A program made the position numbers and the translations under genes. The notes beneath the pieces are model-generated. The model saw only the letters and a list, made by a program, of their open reading frames with translations. It did no database searches and was not told the origin of the DNA. From NCEH01 sp043195195 (GTDB lineage: Bacteria; Pseudomonadota; Alphaproteobacteria; Rhizobiales; Xanthobacteraceae), in NCBI RefSeq assembly GCF_043195195.1, contig NZ_JBAFWT010000001.1, positions 124,001 to 188,000 on the forward strand: a stretch of 64,000 nt of DNA, in the 5' to 3' direction. Within the stretch, counting starts at the first letter, position 1. Each line of letters opens with the position of its first letter. This document shows, piece by piece, positions 53,439-62,932 of the stretch.

Positions 53439-54806
53439 TCACTCGCCGAGGCTGGGCTCCACATCCCCTGATGCCACCTGACCGGCGGCCTCCTCGGCGC
53501 GCTCGGCGCGCGAGCGATAGCGGCGGCGGCGACGGAAGGGAGCGGCATCCTCCTCGCCGGCGGCTGCAGGCTCGCCGGGTGCGGCATCGGCAGGCGCCTC
53601 GGCGCTCGGGGCGGGTGCCGGGCTTGCAACCGGATCCGGCGCGGGTGCCACAGGTTCCACGGCAGGCGCCGGGGGCGCCTCGAACGGCAGTTCGGCAGCG
53701 GTACGCTCCGGCGCGGGGGCAGCCTCCTCGACCGGGCGCGGGGCTGCGCGTTCCGCACGCACCGGACGCTCGCGCGGCTCGGCGCGTTCCTTCAGGGGCA
53801 GGCCGCCGGTGATGAAGGACGGCAGGCCGAGATCGGCAGGTTCGGCACGCTCTTCGCGCGGTGCACGGGGCGCACGTGGGGCATAGGTGCCCGCCCCCTC
53901 CTCCTCGCCGCGCGGCGCGCGCGGCGGACGGGGGGCGTAGCCCTGCTCATCCTCGGACCGGGGCGGGCGCGGCTCGCGCGGCGGGCGGGGGGCATAACCC
54001 TGCCCTTCCTCTTCCACGCGCGGGGCACGCGGTTGGCGCGGCGCATAGCCCTGGCCCTCTTCTTCCGCGCGCGGCGGACGGGGCGGACGGGCGGCATAGC
54101 CCTGCTCCTCCTCGGACCGGACCGGACGCGGCTCGCGCGGCGGGCGGGGAGCATAATTGCCCTGCCCTTCCTCTTCCACGCGCGGTGCGCGCGGTTGGCG
54201 CGGCGCATAGCCCTGCTCGTCGGAGCGCGGGCGATAGTCCCGGGGCTGCTGCTGGTAGCCCTCGCCACCCTCTTCGGTGCGGCGCTGGAAGCCGCCCTGG
54301 CGGTTGTCGCGCGGCTGGCGATCGTCGCGCACAAACCGCTCTTCCCCACGCGGCTGGCGATCGTCCCGCTGGGGGCGATCCTCGCGCGGCGGACGCGGCT
54401 GGAACTGCGCCTCCCGGCCATAGGGCTGCTGCTGGGGAGGCTGCTGGGGCTGCTGGCCCTCGCCGGCGGAATTCTCCTCGCCGTCCTCGTCCTCCTGGTC
54501 CTCGTTGCCGAAGCCGGGCTGCGGCTGCGGCGCGAACTGGCCCTGCAGGGAGGCGATCAGGCGTATATAATGTTCAGCGTGCTGGAAATAATTCTCCGCA
54601 GCCACATAGTCGCCGGACGACTGGGCATCGCGGGCCAGTTGGAGATATTTCTCGGCAATGTGGTGGGCGGTGCCGCGCACCTTCATGTCGGGGCCATTGG
54701 ACTCGTAGACCCGCGTCAAAGGGTTGGAGCCGCGGCGATTGTTGTTGTTATTATTGTTATTATTGTTGTTACGGCCGCGCGGACGCTTCTGCTGACCATT
54801 TCTCAT
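53439..54806 (-). CDS. DUF4167 domain-containing protein with Asn tract and repeats
   Basis: A 455-residue, mostly disordered protein. Basic start MRNGQQKRPRGR, then 11 Asn in a row (13-23), then the conserved DUF4167 segment (about 24-93: RVYESNGPDMKVRGTAHHIA, ENYFQHAEHYIRLIAS). After an acidic/Gln-rich linker come seven tandem units of 16-19 residues beginning YAPR/YAAR (about 200-323), then a Pro/Ala/Glu tail and a basic C-terminus (RRRRRYRSRAER). The family is conserved in alphaproteobacteria downstream of prmC. The composition suggests RNA or nucleic-acid binding, which is inference. Confidence 0.9.
   Translation of the reverse strand: MRNGQQKRPRGRNNNNNNNNNNNRRGSNPLTRVYESNGPDMKVRGTAHHIAEKYLQLARDAQSSGDYVAAENYFQHAEHYIRLIASLQGQFAPQPQPGFGNEDQEDEDGEENSAGEGQQPQQPPQQQPYGREAQFQPRPPREDRPQRDDRQPRGEERFVRDDRQPRDNRQGGFQRRTEEGGEGYQQQPRDYRPRSDEQGYAPRQPRAPRVEEEGQGNYAPRPPREPRPVRSEEEQGYAARPPRPPRAEEEGQGYAPRQPRAPRVEEEGQGYAPRPPREPRPPRSEDEQGYAPRPPRAPRGEEEGAGTYAPRAPRAPREERAEPADLGLPSFITGGLPLKERAEPRERPVRAERAAPRPVEEAAPAPERTAAELPFEAPPAPAVEPVAPAPDPVASPAPAPSAEAPADAAPGEPAAAGEEDAAPFRRRRRYRSRAERAEEAAGQVASGDVEPSLGE
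53838..54209 (-). repeat. In-frame tandem repeats in DUF4167 gene
   Basis: Seven imperfect units of about 48-57 bases encode YAPRxPRxPR plus an acidic EEEGQG or SEEEQG segment. Alternating units (for example APRVEEEGQG and EPRPPRSEDEQG) suggest duplication of pairs. The repeat number could vary between strains. Confidence 0.85.
54738..54770 (-). repeat. AAC/AAT trinucleotide tract coding poly-Asn
   Basis: 33 bases of 11 consecutive AAC or AAT codons within the DUF4167 gene. Both Asn codons are mixed, so the tract is not a pure microsatellite, but it is strikingly AT-rich against the surrounding GC-rich DNA. Confidence 0.9.
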
Positions 54807-55316
54807 CTGAATCGTTCTCTACTCGCTCGGCGGTCACCGCCGTTCTGCGTCCGGTCCGCTCGGACGGGTGCCGGAAAGGCGCCCGCCGCAGCCGGGGTCA
54901 AAATCCGTCGGGGTGTCGTCAACCACGACCGCAGGCTGTGCCCGCGCTCAGTTCCGGTCCACACTGGGTTTGAGTTCGGATCGGTTCGACCATAAGCCCC
55001 GTTCCGCGCCAAAAGCGCGGCCAGCCAAGCCATTTCCCGACGCTCCCGTTGGCGGTTTGCGTGCGAGACAGTGGGTATTCGATCGTCCCGTGAAGGAAAG
55101 TCACGGCGCAACATCGGTGCGCCATCAACTTTCGCCTGCCACACCCCTGAAACAATCCCGTCTCAGACGCGGGCCTCAACCAAATGGACCGAAGCCCCGG
55201 TACGATTCCTGAGATGACACTAGCCAGTTCGCTTAGCCCTTCCAAGCGGTTTTTTCGCGGCGGGGCATCAAACGGCCTCCGGTCTCGGGCCGCGGCGAAG
55301 TTCCTGCGAATCGATA
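54807..55316. other. 510-base intergenic region prmC-DUF4167
   Basis: The longest space without a gene. Two open frames on the minus strand (54803-55144, 54919-55245) look unlike proteins. A 6-bp stem CGTCCG/CGGACG (54848-54853, 54861-54866) lies 42 bases upstream of the DUF4167 start and could be in its leader. The DUF4167 promoter is expected here. I see no terminator with a T-run after prmC and no tRNA. Confidence 0.5.
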
Positions 55317-56186
55317 TCAGCGCCCCCGCACAACCAATGCGCGCGGAATTCCGCCGAGATCGCGCCGGGCCGGGCCATCGACCCTAAGACCGGCGGCATG
55401 CACCAGCGCGGCCACGTCCGCCTCCTGCCCTACCCCGAGTTCGAGCACGCAAAGCCCGTCCGACGCCAGGAGGCGCGGCAGCGCAGTAAGAATCGCGCGA
55501 TAGGCGTCGAGCCCATCGGCCCCGCCGTCCAGGGCCGCCGCAGGATCGAACAGCCGCACCTCGCGCGCCAGCGCGGGCAGATCGCCGCTCGGAATATAGG
55601 GTGGGTTGGAGACGACGAGATCGAACGACCCTTCCAGATCCTGCGCCCAGTCGCCTTCTCGCACCAGGCTGCGGGGCGAAAGCCCCAGTCGCGCCAGATT
55701 GTCGCGGGCGGTGCGAACCGCACCGGCCGCCCGATCCACGCCGGTTCCGAACGCCTGCGGCAATTCGCTCAGCAGGGCCGCGAGAATGGCCCCGCTGCCG
55801 ATGCCGAGATCCAGCACCCGCAACTTCTCCGCCCGCCGTCCGGCGAGCGCGGCCAGGGCCGCTTCCACGAGGGTCTCGGTGTCGGGGCGGGGCACCAGGG
55901 TTTCTGGCGAGAGCTGGAACGGCAGGCTCCAGAACTCCTTCTCCCCGAGAATGCGCGCCACCGGCTCCCCCGCGAGGCGGCGCGCCATGCGGGTCTCCAC
56001 GGCGGCAAGCGCCACAGCGTCCACGGTGCGATCGGCATCGAGCACCAATTCAGCGGGCGTCACATGGAGCGCATCGGCCAGCAACAGGCGGGCATCGAGA
56101 TCGGCGCTCTGCACCCCGGCTGCGCTGAGCCGCGCCCCAAGGCTGCGGCGCAAGGCGGCGCGGGTGAAAGCGACGCCCGCGCCCAT
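55317..56186 (-). CDS. prmC: Peptide chain release factor N5-glutamine methyltransferase PrmC
   Basis: Methylates the Gln of the GGQ motif of release factors, 289 residues. It has the N-terminal helical domain, SAM motif VLDLGIGSGAI and catalytic VVSNPPYIPSGDL. It starts at ATG 56186; a TTG two codons earlier would overlap the prfA stop. Lying after prfA, its substrate's gene, is the usual arrangement. Confidence 0.96.
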   Translation of the reverse strand: MGAGVAFTRAALRRSLGARLSAAGVQSADLDARLLLADALHVTPAELVLDADRTVDAVALAAVETRMARRLAGEPVARILGEKEFWSLPFQLSPETLVPRPDTETLVEAALAALAGRRAEKLRVLDLGIGSGAILAALLSELPQAFGTGVDRAAGAVRTARDNLARLGLSPRSLVREGDWAQDLEGSFDLVVSNPPYIPSGDLPALAREVRLFDPAAALDGGADGLDAYRAILTALPRLLASDGLCVLELGVGQEADVAALVHAAGLRVDGPARRDLGGIPRALVVRGR

Positions 56187-56188
56187 GC

Positions 56189-57271
56189 TCAATTGGCCTC
56201 GGCCGAGGCCATCAGCTCGGCCTGATGCTCGGTGATCAAAGCGTCGATGATCTCATCGAGCGCTGTGCCCGCAACCACCTCCTCCAGCTTGTAGAGCGTG
56301 AGGTTGATGCGATGATCGGTCACGCGCCCCTGCGGGAAATTATAGGTGCGGATGCGCTCCGACCGGTCGCCCGAGCCCACTTGCCCGCGCCGGTCGGCGG
56401 CACGGCCGGCTTCCTGGCGCTGGCGCTCGCCGTCCAGCAGGCGCGAACGCAGGAGCGCCATGGCGCGCGCCTTGTTGCGATGCTGGGAGCGCTCGTCCTG
56501 CACCGCCACCACGAGGCCGGTGGGCAGATGGGTGAGGCGCACCGCGCTTTCGGTCTTGTTCACATGCTGTCCGCCGGCCCCCTGGGCGCGATAGACGTCG
56601 ATGCGCAGGTCGCTTTCGTTCAGCTCCACGTCCACCTCCTCCGCCTCGGGCAGCACCGCGACGGTGGCGGCGGAGGTGTGGATGCGGCCGGAGGTCTCGG
56701 TGGCAGGAACCCGCTGCACCCGGTGCACGCCGGATTCAAACTTCAGCCGGGCGAAGGCCCCGCGCCCGTGGATGGCCGCGATCACTTCCTTATAGCCGCC
56801 CATGGTCCCCTCGCTCTCGGAGAGGATTTCCACGGTCCAGCCCTTTTCCGCGGCATAGCGCGAATACATGCGGAACAGGTCGCCGGCGAACAGGGCGGCC
56901 TCGTCGCCTCCCGTGCCGCCGCGCACTTCCAGGATGATGCCGCGCTCATCCATGGCGTCCTTGGGCAGCAAAGCGAGGCGCACCGCCTTCTCCAGCCGCT
57001 CGATTTCGCCCGTGAGCCGCTCCTGCTCGCCCTCGGCCAGCGCCCGCATCTCGGGATCGCCGCCGGCTTCCGCCGCGAGATCGCGCGCCTCGGCAAGGCC
57101 GCGCTCGGCCGCCATCAGCGCCTGGACCTGCTCGACCACCGGGGTGAGATCGGAAAATTCGCGCCCGAGGCGGACATATTCGTCCCCCTCGGCGCCCGCC
57201 GAGAGCAGCGCCTCCACCTCGCGATGGCGCGCGACCAATTGTTCGAGCTTGGCGAGGGGCAGATCACTCAC
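56189..57271 (-). CDS. prfA: Peptide chain release factor 1
   Basis: Recognises UAA and UAG and triggers peptide release, 360 residues. RVPATETSGRIHTSAATVAVLP contains the RF1 tripeptide region, and AQGAGGQHVNKTESAVRLTHLPTG holds the GGQ. The start is GTG at 57271 (SDLPLAKLEQLVARH follows). The open frame 81 bases upstream is not similar to RF1. It lies between ptsP and prmC. Confidence 0.97.
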   Translation of the reverse strand: MSDLPLAKLEQLVARHREVEALLSAGAEGDEYVRLGREFSDLTPVVEQVQALMAAERGLAEARDLAAEAGGDPEMRALAEGEQERLTGEIERLEKAVRLALLPKDAMDERGIILEVRGGTGGDEAALFAGDLFRMYSRYAAEKGWTVEILSESEGTMGGYKEVIAAIHGRGAFARLKFESGVHRVQRVPATETSGRIHTSAATVAVLPEAEEVDVELNESDLRIDVYRAQGAGGQHVNKTESAVRLTHLPTGLVVAVQDERSQHRNKARAMALLRSRLLDGERQRQEAGRAADRRGQVGSGDRSERIRTYNFPQGRVTDHRINLTLYKLEEVVAGTALDEIIDALITEHQAELMASAEAN

Positions 57272-57299
57272 GAAACACCGCACGACAGGAGAAACGGGC

Positions 57300-59567
57300 T
57301 CAAAGCAGCAGCCCGCTCTGCTCGGCGAAGGCGCGCAGCGTCGAACGCACATCCACGGCGCCGGTGGTATCCGCCAGCAGGGGCATCAGCACGGCGCGGG
57401 CCGCTGCCACATCCAGCCGCAGCAAGGTGGACTTCACCGGTCCGATGGCGGCCGGCGACAGCGACAGCGCGCGATAGCCGAGCGCCGCCAAGGCGATGGA
57501 TTCCAGCGGGCGCGAGGCCAGTTCGCCGCACAAGGTCACCGGCTTGCCGTGACGCGCGCCCGCCTGCGCGACCATGTGGAAGGCGCGCAGCGCCGCCGGG
57601 GAGAGCGGATCGAACCGATCCGCCACGCGCACATTGGCGCGGTCGGCGGCGAACAGGAATTGCACCAGATCATTGGAACCGACCGAGAGGAAATCCACCC
57701 GCGAGAGGATCTCGTCCAGCTCGAACAGCAGCGAGGGCACCTCGACCATGGCGCCGACGAACACCCGCTCGGGCAGCCCATGGCCATGCTTGCGCAAATG
57801 GGTCAGCTCGCGCTCCAGGATCGCCTTGGCCTGGTCGAACTCACCCGAGGTCGCGACCATGGGGAACATGATGCGCAGCTCGCGCCCGGCGCCCGCGCGC
57901 AGCAGCGCCCGCAACTGGCTGCGCAGCAGGCCGGGGCGATCCAGGCCGAGGCGGATCGCCCGCCAGCCGAGCGCCGGATTCTCCTCCTCCACGGTGCGCA
58001 TGTAAGGCAGCACCTTGTCGCCGCCGATATCCAGCGTGCGGAAGGTCACCGGCCGGCTGCCCGCCGCGTCCAGAACCGCGCGGTAGAGATTGAGCTGCTC
58101 GGAGATGCGCGGGAAGGTGGACGCGATCATGAACTGGAGTTCGGTGCGGAACAGGCCGATGCCGGTCGCGCCCGTCTCCGCGATATGGGGCAGGTCCACC
58201 AGCAGGCCGGCATTGAGGTGCAGATCCACCGCCACGCCGTCCTTGGTGACCGAGGGCAGGTCGCGCAGGGCGGCATATTGCGCCTGCCGGCGGGCACGGA
58301 AGCGCACCTTCTCGGCATAGGCGGCCTCGACATCGCCCGGCGGGCGCAGATGCACCTCGCCCGCCTGCCCGTCGACGATCACGGGATCACCGGGATCGGC
58401 GAGGCCGGCGGCATTCTCCACCTGCCCCACCGCCGCGATGCCGAGGGCGCGCGCGACGATGGTGACGTGGCTGGTCGTGCCGCCTTCTTCCAGGATCAGG
58501 CCGCGGATGCGGGTGCGGTCATAATCCAGCAGCGCGGCGGGGCTCATGTTGCGGGCGACCAGAACCGCGTTTTCCGGCAGGTCCGTTCGGTCGGAGGCGC
58601 GGCCGCGCCCGGTCAGTTCGCGCAGCAGACGGTTGGCGAGGTCGTCGAGATCGTGCAGGCGCTCGCGCAGATAGGGGTCGGAAGCGCGCATGATGCGGGC
58701 GCGGGTGTCGGACTGCACCCGCTCGACCGCGCCTTCCGCGGTGAGGCCGGACATGACCGCTTCGCGCATGCGGTGCATCCAGCCCCGGTCATGGGCGAAC
58801 ATGCGGTAGGCTTCGAGAATCTCGCGATGCTCGCCGGCCTTGGAGAGGCCGTCATCCTCCAGCAGCAGATCGATGGAGGCGCGCAGCTTGCCGATGGCGC
58901 CGTCGAGCCGGATCACCTCCTTCGGCACGTCGTCGGCGATAACATTGGTGACGATGATGCGGGGCTCGTGCAGCACCACATGCCCGAGGCCCAGGCCGTC
59001 CGCCAGGGCAACGCCGGTGAGATGCAGCGGGCGGCGCACCGCCGGCTCGGCGCCGGGCTTGGCGAGCGCGGTCAGCTCGCCGGAGGCGATCATCTCGGCC
59101 AGCACCATGGCGGTGGTCTGGAGCGCCTCGATCTCCTCTTCCGCATAGGTGCGGCGGGCGCGGTTCTGCACCACCAGCACGCCGAGCGTATTGCCCGCGC
59201 GCAGGATCGGCACGCCCAGGAAGGAATTATAGATTTCTTCGCCGGTTTCAGGGCGATAGGAATATTCCGGATGGTGCTGGGCGTCGGACAAGGCGAGGGA
59301 TTCCGCCTCCCGCGCCACATGGCCCACCAGGCCTTCGTCCACCCGCATGACGGTCAAGTGAACCGCATCGCGGTTCAAACCTTCGGTAGCATACAGCTCA
59401 AGCGTCTGGTCGACGCGCAGCACATAGACCGAGCACACCTCCGCCACCATGTTGGCGGCGATCAGGACCACGATCTTATCCAGGCGGTCCTGGGCGCTGA
59501 CCGGCTCCGCCATGACCTCGCGGAGACGTCTTAACAGCACCCGAGGCCCGCCGAGCGCGCCACGCAT
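57300..59567 (-). CDS. ptsP: Phosphoenolpyruvate-protein phosphotransferase PtsP (EI-Ntr)
   Basis: Enzyme I of the nitrogen-related PTS, which phosphorylates NPr (not in this window), 755 residues. The N-terminal GAF domain (about 20-170, NMVAEVCSVYVLRVDQ) is followed by the swivelling His domain (GGTTSHVTIVARALGI, catalytic His) and the PEP-binding barrel (GIGLFRTELQFM, FPMVATSGEFDQAK, SVGSNDLVQFLFAADRAN, LCGELAS). The ATG at 59567 is preferred for spacing to GAAGG. It lies between lysC and prfA, as is normal in Rhizobiales. Confidence 0.96.
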   Translation of the reverse strand: MRGALGGPRVLLRRLREVMAEPVSAQDRLDKIVVLIAANMVAEVCSVYVLRVDQTLELYATEGLNRDAVHLTVMRVDEGLVGHVAREAESLALSDAQHHPEYSYRPETGEEIYNSFLGVPILRAGNTLGVLVVQNRARRTYAEEEIEALQTTAMVLAEMIASGELTALAKPGAEPAVRRPLHLTGVALADGLGLGHVVLHEPRIIVTNVIADDVPKEVIRLDGAIGKLRASIDLLLEDDGLSKAGEHREILEAYRMFAHDRGWMHRMREAVMSGLTAEGAVERVQSDTRARIMRASDPYLRERLHDLDDLANRLLRELTGRGRASDRTDLPENAVLVARNMSPAALLDYDRTRIRGLILEEGGTTSHVTIVARALGIAAVGQVENAAGLADPGDPVIVDGQAGEVHLRPPGDVEAAYAEKVRFRARRQAQYAALRDLPSVTKDGVAVDLHLNAGLLVDLPHIAETGATGIGLFRTELQFMIASTFPRISEQLNLYRAVLDAAGSRPVTFRTLDIGGDKVLPYMRTVEEENPALGWRAIRLGLDRPGLLRSQLRALLRAGAGRELRIMFPMVATSGEFDQAKAILERELTHLRKHGHGLPERVFVGAMVEVPSLLFELDEILSRVDFLSVGSNDLVQFLFAADRANVRVADRFDPLSPAALRAFHMVAQAGARHGKPVTLCGELASRPLESIALAALGYRALSLSPAAIGPVKSTLLRLDVAAARAVLMPLLADTTGAVDVRSTLRAFAEQSGLLL

Positions 59568-59642
59568 CGGCCGCATCCTTCAAGAGTTGCGAGGCGTTCT
59601 CACCTCGTTGATCGCCGACGACCGGTCCCCGCAGCCTGATTA

Positions 59643-60902
59643 TCAGCTATCGAGACCGTATAGCGAATGGAGAGTCCGCACCGCAAGTTCGGTATAGGCG
59701 GAGTCGATCAGGATCGAGATCTTGATTTCCGATGTGGTGATGGCGCGGATGTTGATGCCCTTGCCCGCTAGAGCGCGGAACGCATCCGCCGCCACGCCCG
59801 CATGCGAGCGCATGCCGATGCCGATCACCGACACCTTGGTGACGTCGGTTGCCCCTTCCACCACCTCGAAGCCGATGGAATCGCGCGCCTTTTCCAGCGC
59901 CGCGCGGGCCCGGTCGTAATCCGCCGAGGGCACCGTGAAGGTGATGTCGGTGAAGCCGTCCGCCGACACGTTTTGCACGATCATGTCCACATTGATGTGC
60001 GACTCGGCCAGCGGGCCGAACACGGCGGCGGCGATTCCCGGCTTGTCGGCCACGCGGCGGATGGAGACCTGTGCCTCGTCCTTGGCGAAGGCGATGCCGG
60101 TCACCACCTGCGATTCCATCTGGTTTGCCACGATTTCCTCCTCGTCGCAGATCAGCGTGCCCGCCGCCTCGACCGTGCTCATGTGGGGCGCGTCCGGATC
60201 CTCGAAGCTGGAGCGCACGAAGGTGCGAACCTTGTGCACCATGGCCAATTCCACGGAGCGCACCTGCAAAACCTTGGCGCCCAGCGACGCCATTTCCAGC
60301 ATTTCCTCGAACGCGATGCTCTTCATGCGCTTGGCACGCGGCACCACGCGCGGGTCGGTTGTATAAACGCCATCCACATCCGTATAGATGTCGCAGCGCT
60401 CCGCGCCAATGGCGGCGGCAAGGGCGACGGCACTGGTGTCCGAGCCGCCCCGCCCGAGGGTGGTGATGCGGCCGGAGGGCAGGTGAACGCCCTGGAAGCC
60501 CGCCACCACAGCCACTTCGCCCGCATCGAGCCGCCCGGCCAGCGCCGTGCCGTCGATCTCAAGGATACGGGCGGAGCCGTGGGCGTCGTCGGTGGAAATC
60601 GGCACCTGCCAGCCTTGCCAGGAGCGCGCGTTCAGCCCCTTGGCCTGGAGCGCGATGGCCAGAAGGCCGGACGTGACCTGCTCGCCCGAGGCGACCACGG
60701 CGTCATATTCGCGCGCGTCGTGCAAGGTGGAGGCCTCGCGGCACCAGGCGACCAGCTCATTGGTCTTGCCCGACATGGCGGACACCACCACCACGACGCT
60801 GTAGCCGGCATCCACCTCGCGCTTCACGTGGCGCGCCACGTTCTGGATGCGTTCGATCGTGGCGACGGAGGTGCCGCCGAACTTCATGACAAGCCGAGCC
60901 AT
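59643..60902 (-). CDS. lysC: Aspartate kinase
   Basis: Phosphorylates aspartate for lysine, threonine and methionine synthesis, 419 residues. It starts MARLVMKFGGTSVATIERI. VAGFQGV, TTLGRGGSDTSAVALAAA and YTDVDGVYTTDPRVV are the kinase motifs. Two C-terminal ACT domains (EAQVSIRRVADKPGIAAAVF; VSVIGIGMRSHAGVAADAF) suggest feedback control by amino acids. First gene of the lysC-ptsP-prfA-prmC run. The 302 bases upstream, to aroB, show no gene. Confidence 0.97.
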   Translation of the reverse strand: MARLVMKFGGTSVATIERIQNVARHVKREVDAGYSVVVVVSAMSGKTNELVAWCREASTLHDAREYDAVVASGEQVTSGLLAIALQAKGLNARSWQGWQVPISTDDAHGSARILEIDGTALAGRLDAGEVAVVAGFQGVHLPSGRITTLGRGGSDTSAVALAAAIGAERCDIYTDVDGVYTTDPRVVPRAKRMKSIAFEEMLEMASLGAKVLQVRSVELAMVHKVRTFVRSSFEDPDAPHMSTVEAAGTLICDEEEIVANQMESQVVTGIAFAKDEAQVSIRRVADKPGIAAAVFGPLAESHINVDMIVQNVSADGFTDITFTVPSADYDRARAALEKARDSIGFEVVEGATDVTKVSVIGIGMRSHAGVAADAFRALAGKGINIRAITTSEIKISILIDSAYTELAVRTLHSLYGLDS

Positions 60903-61204
60903 GGCTCGCATTCTCTCTAACAGGGGCTTTGGATAAAGGGTTCAGCCGGCGTTGAGGCGCCGGGGGCCGTCATCGGCGAGGGGCGTGGCACCTCGCATTC
61001 GGCACGCATCATTTTCGCGCGCGTTTCTCCATGCCGCACCGCGGGGCGCGGATTGAAACGAACATGACGGTAGCCGTGTGGCACATTCCCTTGACCCTCC
61101 CCGCGCCCGGTTGAACGACACGGGTTCTTGAAAGTGGCGCCTCAATAGCGCTCCGGGGCGCTTGGGGCAACTGCGCGGTTTTGCGCAAGCGCCGGGGAGC
61201 CGTC

Positions 61205-62356
61205 TCAGGCGCGCCGCATTTGCTCCAGGAAGGCACGCACCTCGCCGCCGTCCACGTCCTTGGCGATGAAGGCCGCGCCGATGCCGTGCACCAGAATGAA
61301 GGTGAGCGCACCGCGACTGACCTTCTTGTCCTGGCCGATCAAGGTCATCAGCCCGTCCGTGTCCGGTAGCTCGCCCGGCACGTCGGCGATGCGCGTCGGC
61401 AGGCCGAGGCTTTCCAGATGGCGGGTCGCGCGCACCACATCCTGCCCGTTGCACAGGCCGAGGCGGGCGGAGAAGGCGAACGCCAGCGCCATGCCGATGG
61501 ACACCGCCTCGCCATGCAGCAGCCGGTCGGAAAAGCCCGCGCCGGCCTCCAGCGCATGGCCGAAGGTGTGGCCGAGATTGAGCAGGGCCCGGTCGCCGGT
61601 CTCCTTCTCGTCGCGGGCGACGATGGCAGCCTTGGCGGTGCAGCTTGCCGCCACCGCCTCCACCCGCGCCGCGCCCCCGGCGAGCACCTCGGCGCCGTGC
61701 GCCTCCAGCCAGCCGAAAAAGGGCGCATCGCCCAGCAGGCCATATTTGGCGACTTCCGCATAGCCGGCGCGCACCTCGCGGGCGGGCAGCGTGTCGAGCG
61801 CGGCGGTGTCCGCCACCACCAGCACCGGCTGGTGGAACGCGCCCACGAGATTCTTGCCCTGGGGCGAATTGATTCCGGTCTTGCCACCCACGGAAGAATC
61901 CACCTGGGACAGCAGCGTGGTCGGCGCCTGGACGATATCCACGCCCCGGCGCACCACGGCGGCGGCAAAGCCGGCGAGATCGCCCACCACCCCGCCGCCC
62001 AGCGCCAGCACCAGATCGCGCCGCTCGATCCTTGCCGCGATCAGGCCCTCGGCGACCTGCTGCAGGCCGGCATAGCTCTTGGACTTCTCGCCCGGCTCGA
62101 CGATGACGGCGGAATGGGGAATGCCGGCCTGCGCGAGCGAGGCCTCCACCGCGCCGAGATGACGCTCCGCCACGTTACGGTCGGTGACGATGGCCACCCG
62201 CGCACCCGGCCGCACGGCGGCGATGCGCCCGCCGATGCCCGCGAGCAAACCGGGGCCGATGGCGATGTCGTAGGGGCGGCCGGAAAGATCGACCCGCACG
62301 GTGCGGGCACTGGCCTCGGATGCGGTGGGAGACGGTGCGGCGGAAAGGCTCGGCAT
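61205..62356 (-). CDS. aroB: 3-dehydroquinate synthase
   Basis: Second step of the shikimate pathway, 383 residues, NAD- and zinc-dependent. GGVVGDLAGFAAAVVRRGVDIVQAPTTLLSQVDSSVGGKTGIN is the diagnostic core, and NLGHTFGHALEA and HGEAVSIGMALA hold metal ligands. It starts 6 bases after the aroK stop. Confidence 0.97.
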   Translation of the reverse strand: MPSLSAAPSPTASEASARTVRVDLSGRPYDIAIGPGLLAGIGGRIAAVRPGARVAIVTDRNVAERHLGAVEASLAQAGIPHSAVIVEPGEKSKSYAGLQQVAEGLIAARIERRDLVLALGGGVVGDLAGFAAAVVRRGVDIVQAPTTLLSQVDSSVGGKTGINSPQGKNLVGAFHQPVLVVADTAALDTLPAREVRAGYAEVAKYGLLGDAPFFGWLEAHGAEVLAGGAARVEAVAASCTAKAAIVARDEKETGDRALLNLGHTFGHALEAGAGFSDRLLHGEAVSIGMALAFAFSARLGLCNGQDVVRATRHLESLGLPTRIADVPGELPDTDGLMTLIGQDKKVSRGALTFILVHGIGAAFIAKDVDGGEVRAFLEQMRRA

Positions 62357-62362
62357 GACAGG

Positions 62363-62932
62363 CTAGTCCTGGATCGGCGAGAAGTGGCGCGTGACGGCGG
62401 CAATCACTTCTTCCACCACGGTTTCATGCACGACGTCGCGGGATTCCACCCGCACGTCGGCAAGGGCATAGATGTGCTCGCGCGCGGCCAGCAAAGCGGC
62501 GAGCTTGGCCTCGGCGTCGCCCTGGGCGAGCAAGGGACGGTCGTTGCGCTTCTTCACCCGGCGCAGCAGCGTGTGGAGGTCCGCCTCGAGCCAGACTGAA
62601 ACCCCGGCATCGGAGATGGCCGCGCGGGTTTCCGGGCTCATGAAGGCGCCGCCGCCGGTGGCGATCACCATGGGGCCGGATTGCAGCAGGCGGGCGACCA
62701 CGCGCTTTTCGCCCTCGCGGAATTCCGCCTCGCCCCGGCTGGCGAAAATCTCCGGGATGCTCATGCCGGCGGCCCGGACGATTTCCTCGTCCGCATCGAC
62801 GAACGGCAAGGCGAGACGCCGGGCGAGGCGGCGTCCGACCGAGGATTTTCCCGCCCCCGGCATACCGACCAGCACGATCGAACGGGCCCCGAGCCGCGCC
62901 AGGAGGGCGCCGTTCGACGCCGCGTCCGGCAT
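62363..62932 (-). CDS. aroK: Shikimate kinase
   Basis: Phosphorylates shikimate, 189 residues. P-loop GMPGAGKSSVGRRLARRL (23-40), DADEEIV, the substrate-binding FREGEKRVVARLL and ATGGGAFM, and the lid KKRNDRPLL. Paired with aroB, a conserved arrangement. A roughly 14-residue Asn/Ala extension precedes the core. The start ATG at 62932 has no strong ribosome site, and the frame runs further upstream, so a longer N-terminus is possible. Confidence 0.95.
   Translation of the reverse strand: MPDAASNGALLARLGARSIVLVGMPGAGKSSVGRRLARRLALPFVDADEEIVRAAGMSIPEIFASRGEAEFREGEKRVVARLLQSGPMVIATGGGAFMSPETRAAISDAGVSVWLEADLHTLLRRVKKRNDRPLLAQGDAEAKLAALLAAREHIYALADVRVESRDVVHETVVEEVIAAVTRHFSPIQD

Noticed and set aside
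51943..53442. Long minus-strand frame opposite the ACS transporter
   Set aside because: Only its last 68 codons, outside the transporter and in AT-rich DNA, look protein-like. The remainder is a shadow.
54738..54770. Sequencing artefact in the trinucleotide tract
   Set aside because: The reading frame is preserved through the tract and poly-Asn stretches are usual at this place in DUF4167 proteins; codons are mixed, unlike a homopolymer error.
56868..59534. 888-codon plus-strand open frame opposite ptsP and prfA
   Set aside because: Antisense shadow rich in His, Arg and Gly. The genuine genes are on the minus strand.
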